Source of the DNA: Exiguobacterium sp. SL-9
Lineage (GTDB): Bacteria > Bacillota > Bacilli > Exiguobacteriales > Exiguobacteriaceae
Direction: 5' to 3'
DNA: 64,000 nucleotides
Assembly (NCBI RefSeq): GCF_004336985.1
Contig: NZ_SJUO01000002.1
Span: 186,001-250,000, forward strand
Position numbers and translations under genes: made by a program. Under the pieces are notes generated by a model. The model saw only the letters and a list, made by a program, of their open reading frames with translations, was not told where the DNA came from and did not search any database. Numbering within the stretch: position 1 is the first letter of the stretch; every line of letters begins with the position of its first letter. Of the stretch, positions 44,864 through 54,132 are shown one piece after another.

Positions 44864-45609
44864 TCCTCGTTCAAGTAAAGTCGCTGCATTTGGTCGAGGA
44901 CACGTTTCGTCTTTAGCCGCAAGCCGCTGTACGATTCCATATAAGCATCGAACACCTGTCTGAGCAATATGCGCGTCTCTTTCGTGAGCGGGACGTTACT
45001 AAATTCGGACAGTTCGTGCCGGCTCATCAAATAGAGCAGTTTCGCCAGACGTTCGCTCATACGGGCCGACCCTTCTTCATGGTGACGCGAGCACAGGAAG
45101 CCGCCGGCCGACACCGAAAAGTACATCGGGTCGGTCACGTCGTTGCAACGGATGCACCCCGTCAAGACGGGAGCGACACCGAGCAGATGTAAAATCCGCA
45201 GTTCAAAGTAGTGTGTGATCACATCGGGGTCCATTCCTGCGTTGAGCGCCTGTAAGGCATCATTTAAAATCCGATAGAGCGGCCGGTTCGGCATGCGATC
45301 CTCGACGGTGCGGTCAACGAGTTCGAGCCAATACATGGCATACGCCATGCGTTCGACGTCTTTCCGAATTTCAGGATAGGACGTAATCACATCCGACGAC
45401 TTCAGTTGACCGAGGCCACGGCTCGCCGGGAAAATATAGACCGCCTCGACGAACGGCTGGCTCGAAGCATGTAGGCGGCTGCCCGGCTTTTTCGCCCCAC
45501 GCGCCATGACGGCGACTTTTCCGAGTTCTTCGGTGAACAACGTGACGACTTTGTTCGACTCCCCGTAATTGACCGTCCGAATGACGATTCCCGTGACCTT
45601 CTGCAACAT
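44860..45609 (-). CDS. recO: DNA repair protein RecO
   Basis: 249 residues. An N-terminal OB fold (VTGIVIRTVNYGESNKVVTL), a helical middle and the zinc site CIRCNDVTDPMYFSVSAGG, then LCSRHHEEG. It loads RecA on SSB-coated DNA with RecR. It begins 3 bases after the era stop and is co-transcribed with era. Confidence 0.95.
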   Translation of the reverse strand: MLQKVTGIVIRTVNYGESNKVVTLFTEELGKVAVMARGAKKPGSRLHASSQPFVEAVYIFPASRGLGQLKSSDVITSYPEIRKDVERMAYAMYWLELVDRTVEDRMPNRPLYRILNDALQALNAGMDPDVITHYFELRILHLLGVAPVLTGCIRCNDVTDPMYFSVSAGGFLCSRHHEEGSARMSERLAKLLYLMSRHELSEFSNVPLTKETRILLRQVFDAYMESYSGLRLKTKRVLDQMQRLYLNED

Positions 45610-45612
45610 GGC

Positions 45613-46521
45613 TTAATACTCGTCGTCGCGGAAACCGAGGTCACGAAGTTGACCCATCTTGTTCCGCCAGTCTTTTTGCACTTTCACCCATAGGTTCAAA
45701 TACACTTTCGTCCCGAGGAGCGCCTCGATATCATGACGTGCCTCGGTCCCAATCTCGCGGAGCATCGCACCTTTCTTGCCGATCACAATCCCTTTTTGTG
45801 AATCACGTTCGACCATGATCACGGCCTCAACATCAATCATTTCCGAGTTCTCTCGTTTCTTGATTGACTCGATGGCGACGGCGATCGAGTGTGGCACTTC
45901 ATCGCGCGTCTTATGAAGCACTTTCTCCCGAATCAATTCAGAGATGATGAAACGTTCCGGGTGATCGGTCACTTGATCGGCCGGATAGTACATCGGTCCT
46001 TCCGGAAGCAATTGTTTAATTTCTTTAAGGAGTGGCTCGACATTATTGCCTTGAAGTGCCGAAATCGGGACGTATGCCGCGAAATCGAGTTGGTTCGTGT
46101 ACTGTTCGATCACAGCCGGAATCTCGTCCGGATGAATCAAGTCGATTTTGTTCATGACGAGAATGATTGGCGTATCGAGCCCTTTCAACTTCTCGATGAT
46201 GAACTCATCGCCGGCACCGCGGGGTTCCGTAACGTTAACCATGAAGAGGATCGCGTCAACTTCGCGGAGTGCATTCGTCGCGACTTTCATCATGAAATCG
46301 CCGAGACGGTGTTTCGGCTTATGAATCCCCGGCGTGTCGATAAAGATGATTTGTGAATCATCAGTCGTATACACACCTTGGACCTTGTTGCGCGTCGTCT
46401 GCGGCTTGTCTGACATGATGGCAATCTTTTGTCCGATGACACGATTCAAGAACGTCGATTTCCCGACGTTCGGACGACCGATGATGGACACAAAACCTGA
46501 TTTAAAATCTTCTTGATACAT
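45613..46521 (-). CDS. era: GTPase Era
   Basis: 302 residues from the ATG at 46521 (AGGTG upstream); the frame is open far upstream by chance. G motifs: GRPNVGKS (G1), DTPGIHKP (G3), MNKID (G4), SALQG (G5). The C-terminal KH domain has [13 protein letters not shown]. It binds the 3' end of 16S rRNA and assists 30S assembly. The cdd gene that follows dgkA before era in B. subtilis is not here. Confidence 0.96.
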   Translation of the reverse strand: MYQEDFKSGFVSIIGRPNVGKSTFLNRVIGQKIAIMSDKPQTTRNKVQGVYTTDDSQIIFIDTPGIHKPKHRLGDFMMKVATNALREVDAILFMVNVTEPRGAGDEFIIEKLKGLDTPIILVMNKIDLIHPDEIPAVIEQYTNQLDFAAYVPISALQGNNVEPLLKEIKQLLPEGPMYYPADQVTDHPERFIISELIREKVLHKTRDEVPHSIAVAIESIKKRENSEMIDVEAVIMVERDSQKGIVIGKKGAMLREIGTEARHDIEALLGTKVYLNLWVKVQKDWRNKMGQLRDLGFRDDEY

Positions 46522-46556
46522 AGTGCACCTGCTTTCTAAATTTACAATACGTTCAA

Positions 46557-46907
46557 TCATATAACGAATTTGTCGATTATATAAGGGCCAAAAATGAATA
46601 GTGCCGTGATGGCGGCCCCGATCGCTGCGACGAGGACCGACCCGGCCGCGACGTCTTTCGCTTGCTTCGCGAGCGGGTGAGTGTCTGTCGTGACGAGGTC
46701 GACCGTGCGTTCGACAGCTGTGTTCATCAACTCGAGCGCGATGACGAGCACGACCCAGCCGAACAGAATCAAGTTCTCGAGTTTCGTCGTCGGGAGCCAC
46801 CAAGCAAACACGACGACGAGTAACGTCGACATGAGATGAATCAGCATGTTGCGTTCGGTTCGGACGGCGTGCACGATGCCGTGCACGGCGAACCAGAACG
46901 GTTTCAC
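46557..46907 (-). CDS. dgkA: Diacylglycerol/undecaprenol kinase family protein
   Basis: 116 residues, three membrane spans, with the DgkA motif [20 protein letters not shown] and [13 protein letters not shown]. In Gram-positives this phosphorylates undecaprenol to the lipid carrier used in wall synthesis. GTG start at 46907 overlaps the ybeY stop (GTGA). Confidence 0.92.
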   Translation of the reverse strand: MKPFWFAVHGIVHAVRTERNMLIHLMSTLLVVVFAWWLPTTKLENLILFGWVVLVIALELMNTAVERTVDLVTTDTHPLAKQAKDVAAGSVLVAAIGAAITALFIFGPYIIDKFVI

Positions 46908-47380
46908 ACTTCGCCTCGCTTCAGCTCGAAATGAGCGAGCACTTGCTCTTGACGTGCCGTCATTTCCGCCTCTTCCTCAGGCGTCATATGGTCGTAGCCG
47001 AGGAGGTGCAAAAAGCCATGGATGGCCAAAAAGCCAAGTTCCCGTTCGAACGAGTGACCGTAGTCTGCCGCCTGTTCACGGCAACGTTCGACGGAAATCA
47101 GCAAATCGCCGAGGAGACGCGGCTCATCTTCATCGAGCATAAAGTCCATCTCTTCTTCGCCCATCTCATCGAAGGCAAAACTGATCACATCGGTCGGGGC
47201 GTCTTTTCCGCGCCATTCTCGGTTGATTTCTTGAATCTCATCGTTTGTCAAAAATGTGACCGATAGCTCGCTCGGTTCTTCAACGTCTTCTTCGAGCGCC
47301 GCATGCACTAAAATAGATTCGACGAGTTCGACTTGAGCATCTGTCAACAATCCTTGCTCATCGTTCGAAATGATTTGCAT
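46904..47380 (-). CDS. ybeY: Endoribonuclease YbeY (rRNA maturation factor)
   Basis: 158 residues with the zinc motif [11 protein letters not shown] (three His) and an upstream [12 protein letters not shown]. It processes 16S rRNA 3' ends and takes part in ribosome quality control. It overlaps pgpH by 23 bases and dgkA by 4 bases, so the genes are coupled. Confidence 0.94.
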   Translation of the reverse strand: MQIISNDEQGLLTDAQVELVESILVHAALEEDVEEPSELSVTFLTNDEIQEINREWRGKDAPTDVISFAFDEMGEEEMDFMLDEDEPRLLGDLLISVERCREQAADYGHSFERELGFLAIHGFLHLLGYDHMTPEEEAEMTARQEQVLAHFELKRGEV

Positions 47381-49439
47381 GTAATTCGCCTTCTTTCTTC
47401 AATTCTGGGTACTCAATGCGTTCATGGAACAGTCCGGTCAACGTCTCACACGCACTCTCCCCGACGCGCCATACTTCTTTCGTCGTCAAATCACAATCTT
47501 CGAATTGTCCATCTTGCAACTTGTCGCGGATGATCGCACTGACGAGCTGACGGATTCGTTCCGGCGTCGGCTGTTTCTGCGACCGCACCGCCGCTTCGAT
47601 TGAATCGACAATCATGACGACTGCAGCCTCGCGCGTCTGCGGTTTCGGTCCCGGGTAGCGGAAACGCGACTCGGTGACGTCCCGCGACTCCTTCGCTTTC
47701 ACGTAAAAGAACTTCAGGAGCGATGTTCCGTGATGTTGTTCAGCGATATCGATAATCTCTTTCGGTAACTTGTAGCGGCGCAACAAGTCGGCGCCGTCAT
47801 ACGGGTGCGCCATGATGATGTCGGCCGATTCTTCCGGTGTGAGCCGGTCGTGCGGGTTGATCCCGGTCTGTTGGTTCTCGATGAAATGGAGCGGGCGCTC
47901 GGTCTTGCCGAGGTCGTGATAATAACTCGCGACCCGAGCGAGCAGTCCATCGGCCCCGATCGCCTCACACGCCGACTCGGCCAGGTTGGCGACCATCATG
48001 CTGTGATGATACGTCCCAGGCGCCTCCATCAACAACTTGCGCAGAAGTGGATGCGTCGGGCTCATCAGTTCAATCAGGCGACCCGAAGACAAGACGCCGA
48101 ACCAAGGCTCAAGAAACGGCAGGAAGCCGAACGTGAGCACGATCGAGAGCAGGGCGCTCGTGATCGCGAAACCTGACAAATACGCGACCATCTCCCACGT
48201 CACTAGCGTGTTGCGCAAGAACAAGAGCGCGAGCACCATGATGATATTAATGATTCCAAGCAGGATCCCCGATAAGAACAGCCGTTTTCGCTGAATCTTC
48301 GGTTCGACGAGGAAGACGGCCAAGAAACTACCCGTCGCAAAATAAACGACCGTCATAAAGCTTGTGTTTTGGCCAAAGCTCGCCACGATCGATCCGGCGA
48401 CCATCGTGATGAGGGCTGAGGCGAGCGCGACCCGTTCATCGACGAGGATGCGGAGCAACAGGACGACGAACGCTGTCGGTGCGAGGACGTAGGCGTACGT
48501 CGTGAACTCGATGCCGATATAACCGACACCGAAAAAGATGCCTAGCTGAAGCAATAACAACCCGTACACGGTAATCAATATTTTGGGACGAAGCAATATC
48601 TGTTGAATTTTTGACCGGATGAGCATGAAGAGGAATCCGACCGTCAACAGTCCACTCAGTAAGTAGGCCCCGAACAACGGCGCGAACGAACGGTTCGGGT
48701 CAATCGCACCGGTCAACTCGAGCTTACGATAAATTTCACGCGTCACGACTTCCCCTTGATTGACGAGCAATTGCCCTTCTTGGATGATGACCGGTTCGAC
48801 TGCGTCGAGCGCTTCCTGTTCTTTTTCACGCGTCGCCTCTGAGTCGAACACGTAGTTCGGGACAATCAATTGATCGCTCAGACTATTGGCGATAGCACGA
48901 AACTCAAGCGAGAGTGGTGATTGATCAACGAGCGTCTCGGCCCGGTCTCTCGCTTCCGAGATCGACTGTGAGCTCGTCTCGATTCGATTGCCCATCACTT
49001 CTTGGAGAGCCGTCACGGTGACATCTTCGACCGTCCGACGCGTGTTCTCAGACGCCTCGAGAAGCAAGTTCAACTCATCGTCACCAAGAAATCCGTTCAC
49101 CTCGGTCGAGTTCAATCGGTTCTTTATATCCGCGAGCTCAGTATCCTCTTCTGTCACTTCGAACGCCGCGAACAGTTGCTCGACTTTGGCGATCTGTTGA
49201 TCGGCGAACTCGCGCCGGAGTGAAAATTGACTTCCGACGCCATTGACGGCATCTTGCTGCAATCGTTCCGTCGCCGTCCGGTCCTCGATCGTGATGGGCG
49301 AGCGAATATCCTGTTCGGCAATCCCGAGCGGTTCGACGCTAATAATCGATGGGCGCACTGTAAAATAGAGAATCGCGCCTAGAATGAGAAAAAAGAGGAC
49401 GGAGATCGTCGCGACCGTCCAATGACGTGCTTGCTGCAT
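47358..49439 (-). CDS. pgpH: 7TM-HD family cyclic-di-AMP phosphodiesterase
   Basis: 693 residues. An N-terminal span, a large extracellular 7TM-HD domain (about 45-265), seven spans (about 275-460), then a cytoplasmic HD domain with the motif YYHDLGKTERP and AHPYDGADLL. Degrades c-di-AMP to pApA in Listeria and others. Between phoH and ybeY as in B. subtilis (yqfF). Confidence 0.93.
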   Translation of the reverse strand: MQQARHWTVATISVLFFLILGAILYFTVRPSIISVEPLGIAEQDIRSPITIEDRTATERLQQDAVNGVGSQFSLRREFADQQIAKVEQLFAAFEVTEEDTELADIKNRLNSTEVNGFLGDDELNLLLEASENTRRTVEDVTVTALQEVMGNRIETSSQSISEARDRAETLVDQSPLSLEFRAIANSLSDQLIVPNYVFDSEATREKEQEALDAVEPVIIQEGQLLVNQGEVVTREIYRKLELTGAIDPNRSFAPLFGAYLLSGLLTVGFLFMLIRSKIQQILLRPKILITVYGLLLLQLGIFFGVGYIGIEFTTYAYVLAPTAFVVLLLRILVDERVALASALITMVAGSIVASFGQNTSFMTVVYFATGSFLAVFLVEPKIQRKRLFLSGILLGIINIIMVLALLFLRNTLVTWEMVAYLSGFAITSALLSIVLTFGFLPFLEPWFGVLSSGRLIELMSPTHPLLRKLLMEAPGTYHHSMMVANLAESACEAIGADGLLARVASYYHDLGKTERPLHFIENQQTGINPHDRLTPEESADIIMAHPYDGADLLRRYKLPKEIIDIAEQHHGTSLLKFFYVKAKESRDVTESRFRYPGPKPQTREAAVVMIVDSIEAAVRSQKQPTPERIRQLVSAIIRDKLQDGQFEDCDLTTKEVWRVGESACETLTGLFHERIEYPELKKEGELHANHFER

Positions 49440-49457
49440 CAGTGCCCCCCCTTTTTG

Positions 49458-50420
49458 TTATGTGAGTTCAGTACTATAGGCGTTGATGATTTTCTTAACG
49501 AGCGGATGTCGAACGACATCCGACGACGTGAAGTGTTCGAAATGAATCCCATCGACTCGTTCGAGTAAATGTAACGCCTCTTGAAGCCCTGACGCCTTTC
49601 CTTTCGGTAAATCGACTTGGGTCAAATCGCCGGTGACGACCATTTTCGAGCCGAAGCCGAGTCGCGTCAGAAACATCTTCATCTGCTCTTTCGTCGTGTT
49701 TTGCGCCTCGTCTAAGATGACGAACGCATCTTCGAGCGTGCGTCCTCGCATGTAGGCAAGCGGGGCCACTTCGATTGTGCCTCGTTCGAGCAAGCGATTC
49801 GTCTGTTCAACGCCATAGACGTCGAACAAGGCGTCGTAGAGCGGACGTAAGTACGGGTCGACTTTCTCTTTCAAGTCCCCTGGCAAGAAACCCAGGTTCT
49901 CCCCAGCTTCAACGGCCGGACGTGTCAAGATGATGCGTTTGACTTGTCCTTCCTTCAACGCTCGCGCCGCCAAGACGACGGCCAAATATGTCTTCCCGGT
50001 CCCGGCCGGTCCGATTCCGAAGACGAGATCGCGTTTTTCGATGGCACGGACATAGCGGCTCTGTCCGACCGTTTTCGCCCGAATCGGTTTCCCTTTGTTC
50101 GTCGTGAAGACGACTCGTTCATAGTGTTCAAGCAATTCATCGCCTTTGCCGACCTTGATATGTTGAATCACGCTGATGGCATCGCTCTCGTTCAAGCGTG
50201 CCCCTTTCTTGACGAGCTGCTGTAACGTCTTGATGACGGTCTTTGTCAGTTCGAGTGTGTCGGCGGTATCGGCCTGAATGATCAATTCTTCTCCACGAGG
50301 AGTGAGTGCGACCGCGAGTTCTGCTTCGATGGCGTGAAACACTTCGTCCTTCGGTCCGAGGAGCTCCTGCGCTTCGTTCGCATGTTCCATGACGAACGGA
50401 ATCTTATCAGTCATTATCAA
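49458..50420 (-). CDS. phoH: PhoH family ATPase
   Basis: 320 residues. An N-terminal KH-like or beta region, then the PhoH P-loop domain: [13 protein letters not shown] and [23 protein letters not shown]. Start TTG at 50420 has GGAGGAG at 9 bases; an ATG at 50414 is 15 bases away. A predicted RNA-linked ATPase of uncertain role. A terminator upstream separates it from floA. Confidence 0.9.
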   Translation of the reverse strand: MIMTDKIPFVMEHANEAQELLGPKDEVFHAIEAELAVALTPRGEELIIQADTADTLELTKTVIKTLQQLVKKGARLNESDAISVIQHIKVGKGDELLEHYERVVFTTNKGKPIRAKTVGQSRYVRAIEKRDLVFGIGPAGTGKTYLAVVLAARALKEGQVKRIILTRPAVEAGENLGFLPGDLKEKVDPYLRPLYDALFDVYGVEQTNRLLERGTIEVAPLAYMRGRTLEDAFVILDEAQNTTKEQMKMFLTRLGFGSKMVVTGDLTQVDLPKGKASGLQEALHLLERVDGIHFEHFTSSDVVRHPLVKKIINAYSTELT

Positions 50421-50511
50421 TGGTAGTTTCTCCTCCCCATCAGTAGATTGTTCCTTCTTTACTTTAGCACTATCAAGCCGTTCGTGAAAGAAAGACCGTC
50501 CGTTTCGACCA

Positions 50512-50544
50512 CAAAAAGAAGCAGTGACTCGATGTCACTGCTTC
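50512..50544 (-). terminator. Intrinsic terminator of the nfeD-floA operon
   Basis: Minus strand: GAAGCAGTGAC / GTCACTGCTTC with a 5-base loop, then TTTTT. It lies between the 146-residue unknown and phoH. Confidence 0.88.
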
Positions 50545-50548
50545 AAAC

Positions 50549-50989
50549 TTAGCGTCGGCGTTTCGATACCGGCGGTTGTAAAATTTCACTCCACACGACC
50601 GCTTGTCGAACTTGCTTCATCGACATGCGTGGTTGTGATTGCGGCCGCGACTCGGCCGCCTCCGAAATCGGTGGGATTTTAACCGTCTGTTCGAACTGCG
50701 CGCTCACATGCGGCAACTCTTCACGTCGGCGCGACGGCTGGGATTCCCTTGATTCAGCCGGGGCGGCGACCCGGCGACGCAGTTTTTGCGGTGCCGGTTT
50801 TTCCTTGCCGTCTCGCGGCTCATCAAACGTCGCTTCGACTTCTTTCATCATGTCACCGACCGTATCGAGATAGCGCTTCAAATCTGTGCTCGGCGGCCGT
50901 TCTCCAGTAGATGATGATTTCTCCATCCGCTTCATGACCGCCGAAGCGATCCCAAAAGCGGCAAGGAGTAGTACCCAAAGTCCATCCAT
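50549..50989 (-). CDS. Uncharacterised single-span protein linked to floA
   Basis: 146 residues from the ATG at 50989 (a GTG at 50998 would add three). A short hydrophobic span (5-20), then a long charged, Pro/Arg/Ser-rich, probably disordered region and a basic end (QAVVWSEILQPPVSKRRR). I do not recognise a family. It takes the place of yqfB/yqfC/yqfD, the last two being linked to sporulation in Bacillus. It is last in the nfeD-floA operon and probably a membrane-anchored partner, by context only. Confidence 0.65.
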   Translation of the reverse strand: MDGLWVLLLAAFGIASAVMKRMEKSSSTGERPPSTDLKRYLDTVGDMMKEVEATFDEPRDGKEKPAPQKLRRRVAAPAESRESQPSRRREELPHVSAQFEQTVKIPPISEAAESRPQSQPRMSMKQVRQAVVWSEILQPPVSKRRR

Positions 50990-50994
50990 CCCGG

Positions 50995-51975
50995 TCACTC
51001 TTTGTCAGATTCGACTGGGTGACCGATCGCTTTGCGCATTTCTGTATCGGCTTGGACGTTCAAGTAGTTGACGTAGTCCATGACCCCGAGCTTACCGTGT
51101 CGAAGGGCATCGGCCATCGCGAGCGGGACTTCCGCCTCGGCCGCGACAACTTTCGCGCGCATCTCTTCGACCGATGATTTCATCTCTTGCTCACGGGCAA
51201 TCGCCATCGCGCGGCGTTCTTCCGCTTTCGCTTGTGCGATTTTCTTATCAGCCTCGGCTTGGTCGGTCTGAAGGACCGCCCCGATGTTTTTACCGATATC
51301 GATGTCTGCGATATCGATCGAGAGAATCTCGAACGCCGTTCCTGAATCGAGACCTTTCGTCAATACGGTACGTGAAATCATATCCGGGTTCTCCAAGACG
51401 TGCTTATGGTTGTGCTGCGAACCGATCGTCGAGACGACCCCTTCACCGACACGGGCGATAATCGTCTCTTCCCCAGCACCCCCGACGAGGCGGTCGATGT
51501 TGGCACGGACCGTGATCCGGGCTTTCGCTTTCACTTCAATCCCGTCCATGGCCACACCTGCGATGAACGGTGTTTCGATAACTTTCGGGTTGACGGACAT
51601 TTGCACAGCCTCTAACACGTTACGGCCCGCGAGATCAATCGCTGCAGCCCGTTCGAATGACAACTCGATATCTGCACGATGCGCCGCAATCAAGGCGTTG
51701 ACGACACGGTCGACATTACCGCCGGCCAAAAAGTGACTTTCGAGTTGGTTCGTGTTCAAGCCGATGCCGGCTTTGACCGCTTTGATGAGCGGGTTCACGA
51801 TTTTAGACGGGACGACGCGACGGAGTCGCATCCCGACCAATGTGAAAATCGAGACGTGGACGCCAGCTGCGAACGAGCTGATCCACAGCCCGACCGGTAC
51901 GAATGTGAAGAATACGGCGAGTGCAATCAATCCTCCACCCGAGATGAGTAACGTGGTCAATAGTTCTGGTGTCAT
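50995..51975 (-). CDS. floA: Flotillin-like protein FloA
   Basis: 326 residues. An N-terminal membrane hairpin (8-45), a PHB/SPFH domain ([20 protein letters not shown]), and a coiled C-terminal region rich in Ala and Glu ([20 protein letters not shown]). It scaffolds lipid microdomains. It overlaps nfeD by 4 bases (ATGA) and is under the sigmaW-like promoter. Confidence 0.95.
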   Translation of the reverse strand: MTPELLTTLLISGGGLIALAVFFTFVPVGLWISSFAAGVHVSIFTLVGMRLRRVVPSKIVNPLIKAVKAGIGLNTNQLESHFLAGGNVDRVVNALIAAHRADIELSFERAAAIDLAGRNVLEAVQMSVNPKVIETPFIAGVAMDGIEVKAKARITVRANIDRLVGGAGEETIIARVGEGVVSTIGSQHNHKHVLENPDMISRTVLTKGLDSGTAFEILSIDIADIDIGKNIGAVLQTDQAEADKKIAQAKAEERRAMAIAREQEMKSSVEEMRAKVVAAEAEVPLAMADALRHGKLGVMDYVNYLNVQADTEMRKAIGHPVESDKE

Positions 51976-52484
51976 TCTGTTACATCCTCCTTCGGCTCTA
52001 TAAAGCTACGGACGACAACGCGCCCCGAATCGACTTTATACACCTGAATTTTCGTTTGTGAATCGAGATAGCTACCTTCTGTCACGACATCAATCCGTTC
52101 TCCATCAATCTCAGCGGTACCCGCTGGGCGAAGCGGCGTCAACGTGACCCCGACTTTCCCGAGTAACTGTTTGCGGTCATCGTGAGACAAATACCCTTTG
52201 TCTGTGGACGTCGAATCGGTCAAAATCAACCCTTTATACATGAGCGAACGATTGGACTGTAGGCGACGATATGCCCAAAATCCGAGTCCAGCGACGATGG
52301 CCGTAGCTAAGCCGAGTGACAACCATAGTTGCCCGATCGTGGCACCCGCCATGATTAAGCTGGCGACGACCGCCCCAATCCCTAGCACGCCGAACAATCC
52401 GAAACCGGCAACGAACACTTCAATTCCTAGAAGGACGATCCCGACAAAAAATACTGTCAGAATCACTCCGAGACCAAATGTCAT
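51972..52484 (-). CDS. NfeD-like short membrane protein
   Basis: 170 residues from the ATG at 52484, with AAGGGGG 10 bases upstream. Three or four N-terminal spans ([33 protein letters not shown]) and a C-terminal OB fold ([20 protein letters not shown]). It is the short NfeD type, without the ClpP-like protease domain found in the B. subtilis partner YqeZ. NfeD proteins pair with SPFH proteins; here floA follows with overlapping codons. Confidence 0.9.
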   Translation of the reverse strand: MTFGLGVILTVFFVGIVLLGIEVFVAGFGLFGVLGIGAVVASLIMAGATIGQLWLSLGLATAIVAGLGFWAYRRLQSNRSLMYKGLILTDSTSTDKGYLSHDDRKQLLGKVGVTLTPLRPAGTAEIDGERIDVVTEGSYLDSQTKIQVYKVDSGRVVVRSFIEPKEDVTE

Positions 52485-52535
52485 CGTATTGCAACCCCCT
52501 TCCGAGTTCACAAGCTACCTCTTATCTCTAGTGTA

Positions 52536-52562
52536 TACGAAACAAGTTTGCTTGTGGTTTCA
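52536..52562 (-). promoter_or_regulatory. SigmaW-type ECF promoter of nfeD-floA
   Basis: Minus strand: TGAAAC (52557-52562), 17 bases, CGTA (52536-52539). Both boxes match the Bacillus sigmaW consensus TGAAAC-N16/17-CGTA. B. subtilis transcribes its nfeD-floA operon (yqeZ-yqfAB) from a sigmaW promoter. Confidence 0.7.
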
Positions 52563-52570
52563 GAATACGC

Positions 52571-52614
52571 AAAAAAAGACAGAAACTTTTGGTTTGACCC
52601 AAAAGCTCCTGTCT
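52571..52614 (-). terminator. Intrinsic terminator of the rpsU-yqeY operon
   Basis: Minus strand: AGACAGG-AGCTTTTGGG pairs with CCAAAAG-TTTCTGTCT, an imperfect stem, followed by TTTTTTT. Confidence 0.78.
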
Positions 52615-52620
52615 CTTTCA

Positions 52621-53070
52621 TTAATTCGTCAATTGTTGTTTGACAATGCGGTTCACAAGACCACCGTCTGCCTTGCCTTTAACTTGAGGCATGACGACGC
52701 CCATCACCTTACCCATATCTGACGGGCCTGTGGCATTCGTTTGAGCAATAGCTGCTTTCACGATCGCCGTGACTTCATCTTCAGAAAGTTGTTCAGGCAT
52801 ATAGGCCTCTAGTACGACAATCTCGTCAGCTACTTTAGATGCAAGGTCTTCACGACCAGCGCTTTCGAATTCTCGGAGGGAGTCTCTGCGCTGTTTCATC
52901 TCTCGGTTGAGCACCGTGAGTTCCTCTTCCTCAGTAAGATCTTGTCGACCAAATTTGATGGCCTCATTTTGGAGCGACGCTTTGACCATTCGGATCGTCG
53001 TGAGACGATCTTTCTGTTTTGCGCGCATGGCTTGCTTCATGTCGTCCGTCAAGCGTTCTTGAAGACTCAT
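52621..53070 (-). CDS. yqeY: GatB/YqeY domain protein
   Basis: 149 residues, the free-standing form of the tail domain of amidotransferase GatB. It has an N-terminal coil ([22 protein letters not shown]) and a C-terminal YqeY module ending [22 protein letters not shown]. It probably has a role near tRNA-dependent amidation, though this is not established. It follows rpsU by 33 bases. Confidence 0.93.
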   Translation of the reverse strand: MSLQERLTDDMKQAMRAKQKDRLTTIRMVKASLQNEAIKFGRQDLTEEEELTVLNREMKQRRDSLREFESAGREDLASKVADEIVVLEAYMPEQLSEDEVTAIVKAAIAQTNATGPSDMGKVMGVVMPQVKGKADGGLVNRIVKQQLTN

Positions 53071-53103
53071 GAGCTAACACCCTCTCTACAAATGAAACTG
53101 AAA

Positions 53104-53277
53104 TTAGAATTTCTTACGCTTACGCGCAGCTTCTGATTTCAATTTGCGTTTTACGCTTGGCTTTTCGTAGTGACGACGTTTGCGAACTTCGGCAAGAGTG
53201 CCATCTTTCGAAACACCGCGTTTGAAACGACGAAGAGCGTCTTCAAGCGATTCGTTTTTACGGACACGAGTTTCCAC
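53104..53277 (-). CDS. rpsU: 30S ribosomal protein S21
   Basis: 57 residues from GTG at 53277, with GGAGGG upstream (an ATG further upstream would add an unrelated leader). Sequence [20 protein letters not shown], then [20 protein letters not shown], is diagnostic. A small, very basic protein of the 30S subunit that helps mRNA binding. Opens the rpsU-yqeY operon. Confidence 0.96.
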   Translation of the reverse strand: METRVRKNESLEDALRRFKRGVSKDGTLAEVRKRRHYEKPSVKRKLKSEAARKRKKF

Positions 53278-53313
53278 TAGTTTTCCCTCCCTCCGAATTA
53301 CACGACTAAGGAA

Positions 53314-53365
53314 ACGTGTTTCACACGTCATAACATATTATAGTGAAAGTAAGTCGTGCGGTCAA
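53314..53365 (-). promoter_or_regulatory. rpsU promoter and 5' leader palindrome
   Basis: Minus strand: TTGACC (53360-53365), 17 bases, TATAAT (53337-53342), a near-consensus vegetative promoter. The transcript would start near 53330 and begin with the perfect hairpin ACGTGT-GAA-ACACGT (53314-53328), about 36 bases ahead of the GTG start. Confidence 0.82.
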
Positions 53366-53375
53366 CTACTAGTTA

Positions 53376-54041
53376 TTAATAGTCGCTATCTGAGCGTCCG
53401 CCAGTGACGATGGCGATTCCAGCTGATGCGCCGATGCGCGTCGCGCCGGCATCAATCATCGCTTGTGCGCCTTCGAAATCACGTACGCCACCTGAAGCTT
53501 TGACGCCAAGATCTGGTCCGACCGTCTCACGCATGAGGCGGATATCTTCTACTGTCGCGCCGCCTGTTGAGAAGCCCGTCGACGTTTTCACGAAGTCTGC
53601 GCCTGCTTTGACTGAAAGCTCAGCCGCTTTTTTGATTTCTTCTTTTGTGAGCAGGCATGTCTCAAAGATGACTTTGACGAGTGTCCCGTTTGCCGCTTCG
53701 ACGACAGCGCGGATGTCGCGTTCGACGAGGTCGAAGTCGCCGTCTTTCATGGCGCCGATGTTGATCACCATATCGATTTCGCCTGCACCGTTCGCAATCG
53801 CGTCTTTTGTTTCAAACGCCTTTACTTCTGGCGTGTTGGCTCCGAGCGGGAAGCCGATGACCGTACATACTTTGACGTCGTCATCTGATTTGAGTTGTTC
53901 CGCCGCGTATTTCACCCAAGTCGGGTTGACACAGACGCTTGCGAATTTATACTCGAGCGCCTCGGCACAAAGTTTTGTAACTTGGTCTTTTGTTGTTTCT
54001 GCTTTTAAAGCTGTGTGGTCGATATAGCGTGCTAATTCCAT
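53376..54041 (-). CDS. deoC: Deoxyribose-phosphate aldolase
   Basis: 221 residues from the ATG at 54041, with AGGAGG 9 bases upstream. TIM barrel with the Schiff-base Lys in [16 protein letters not shown] and the activating Lys in [11 protein letters not shown]; the Asp of the proton relay lies at [10 protein letters not shown]. It splits deoxyribose-5-P into glyceraldehyde-3-P and acetaldehyde in nucleoside salvage. No nucleoside phosphorylase or transporter gene is adjacent. Confidence 0.95.
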   Translation of the reverse strand: MELARYIDHTALKAETTKDQVTKLCAEALEYKFASVCVNPTWVKYAAEQLKSDDDVKVCTVIGFPLGANTPEVKAFETKDAIANGAGEIDMVINIGAMKDGDFDLVERDIRAVVEAANGTLVKVIFETCLLTKEEIKKAAELSVKAGADFVKTSTGFSTGGATVEDIRLMRETVGPDLGVKASGGVRDFEGAQAMIDAGATRIGASAGIAIVTGGRSDSDY

Positions 54042-54066
54042 CTTAAAATTCCTCCTTTGATGTATC

Positions 54067-54096
54067 GGTCTGACATATAGGTCTGACATCTAACAT
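54067..54096 (-). promoter_or_regulatory. Direct-repeat operator candidate in the deoC leader
   Basis: Minus strand: ATGTCAGACC occurs at 54080-54089 and again at 54067-54076 (13-base period); a third, partial copy ATGTTAGA (54089-54096) overlaps the first. A -10-like TAATAT lies just upstream (about 54097-54104), so the repeats lie where a repressor would block transcription. No match to the known DeoR operator. Confidence 0.5.
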
Positions 54097-54132
54097 ATTA
54101 TCATGTTTTTTTGAAATGTAACAGCTTTCACT

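Noticed and set aside
45613-46803. Era gene start extended to 46803
   Set aside because: The extra 94 residues are Arg/His-rich and overlap dgkA in another frame; the ATG at 46521 has the expected Shine-Dalgarno and family start.
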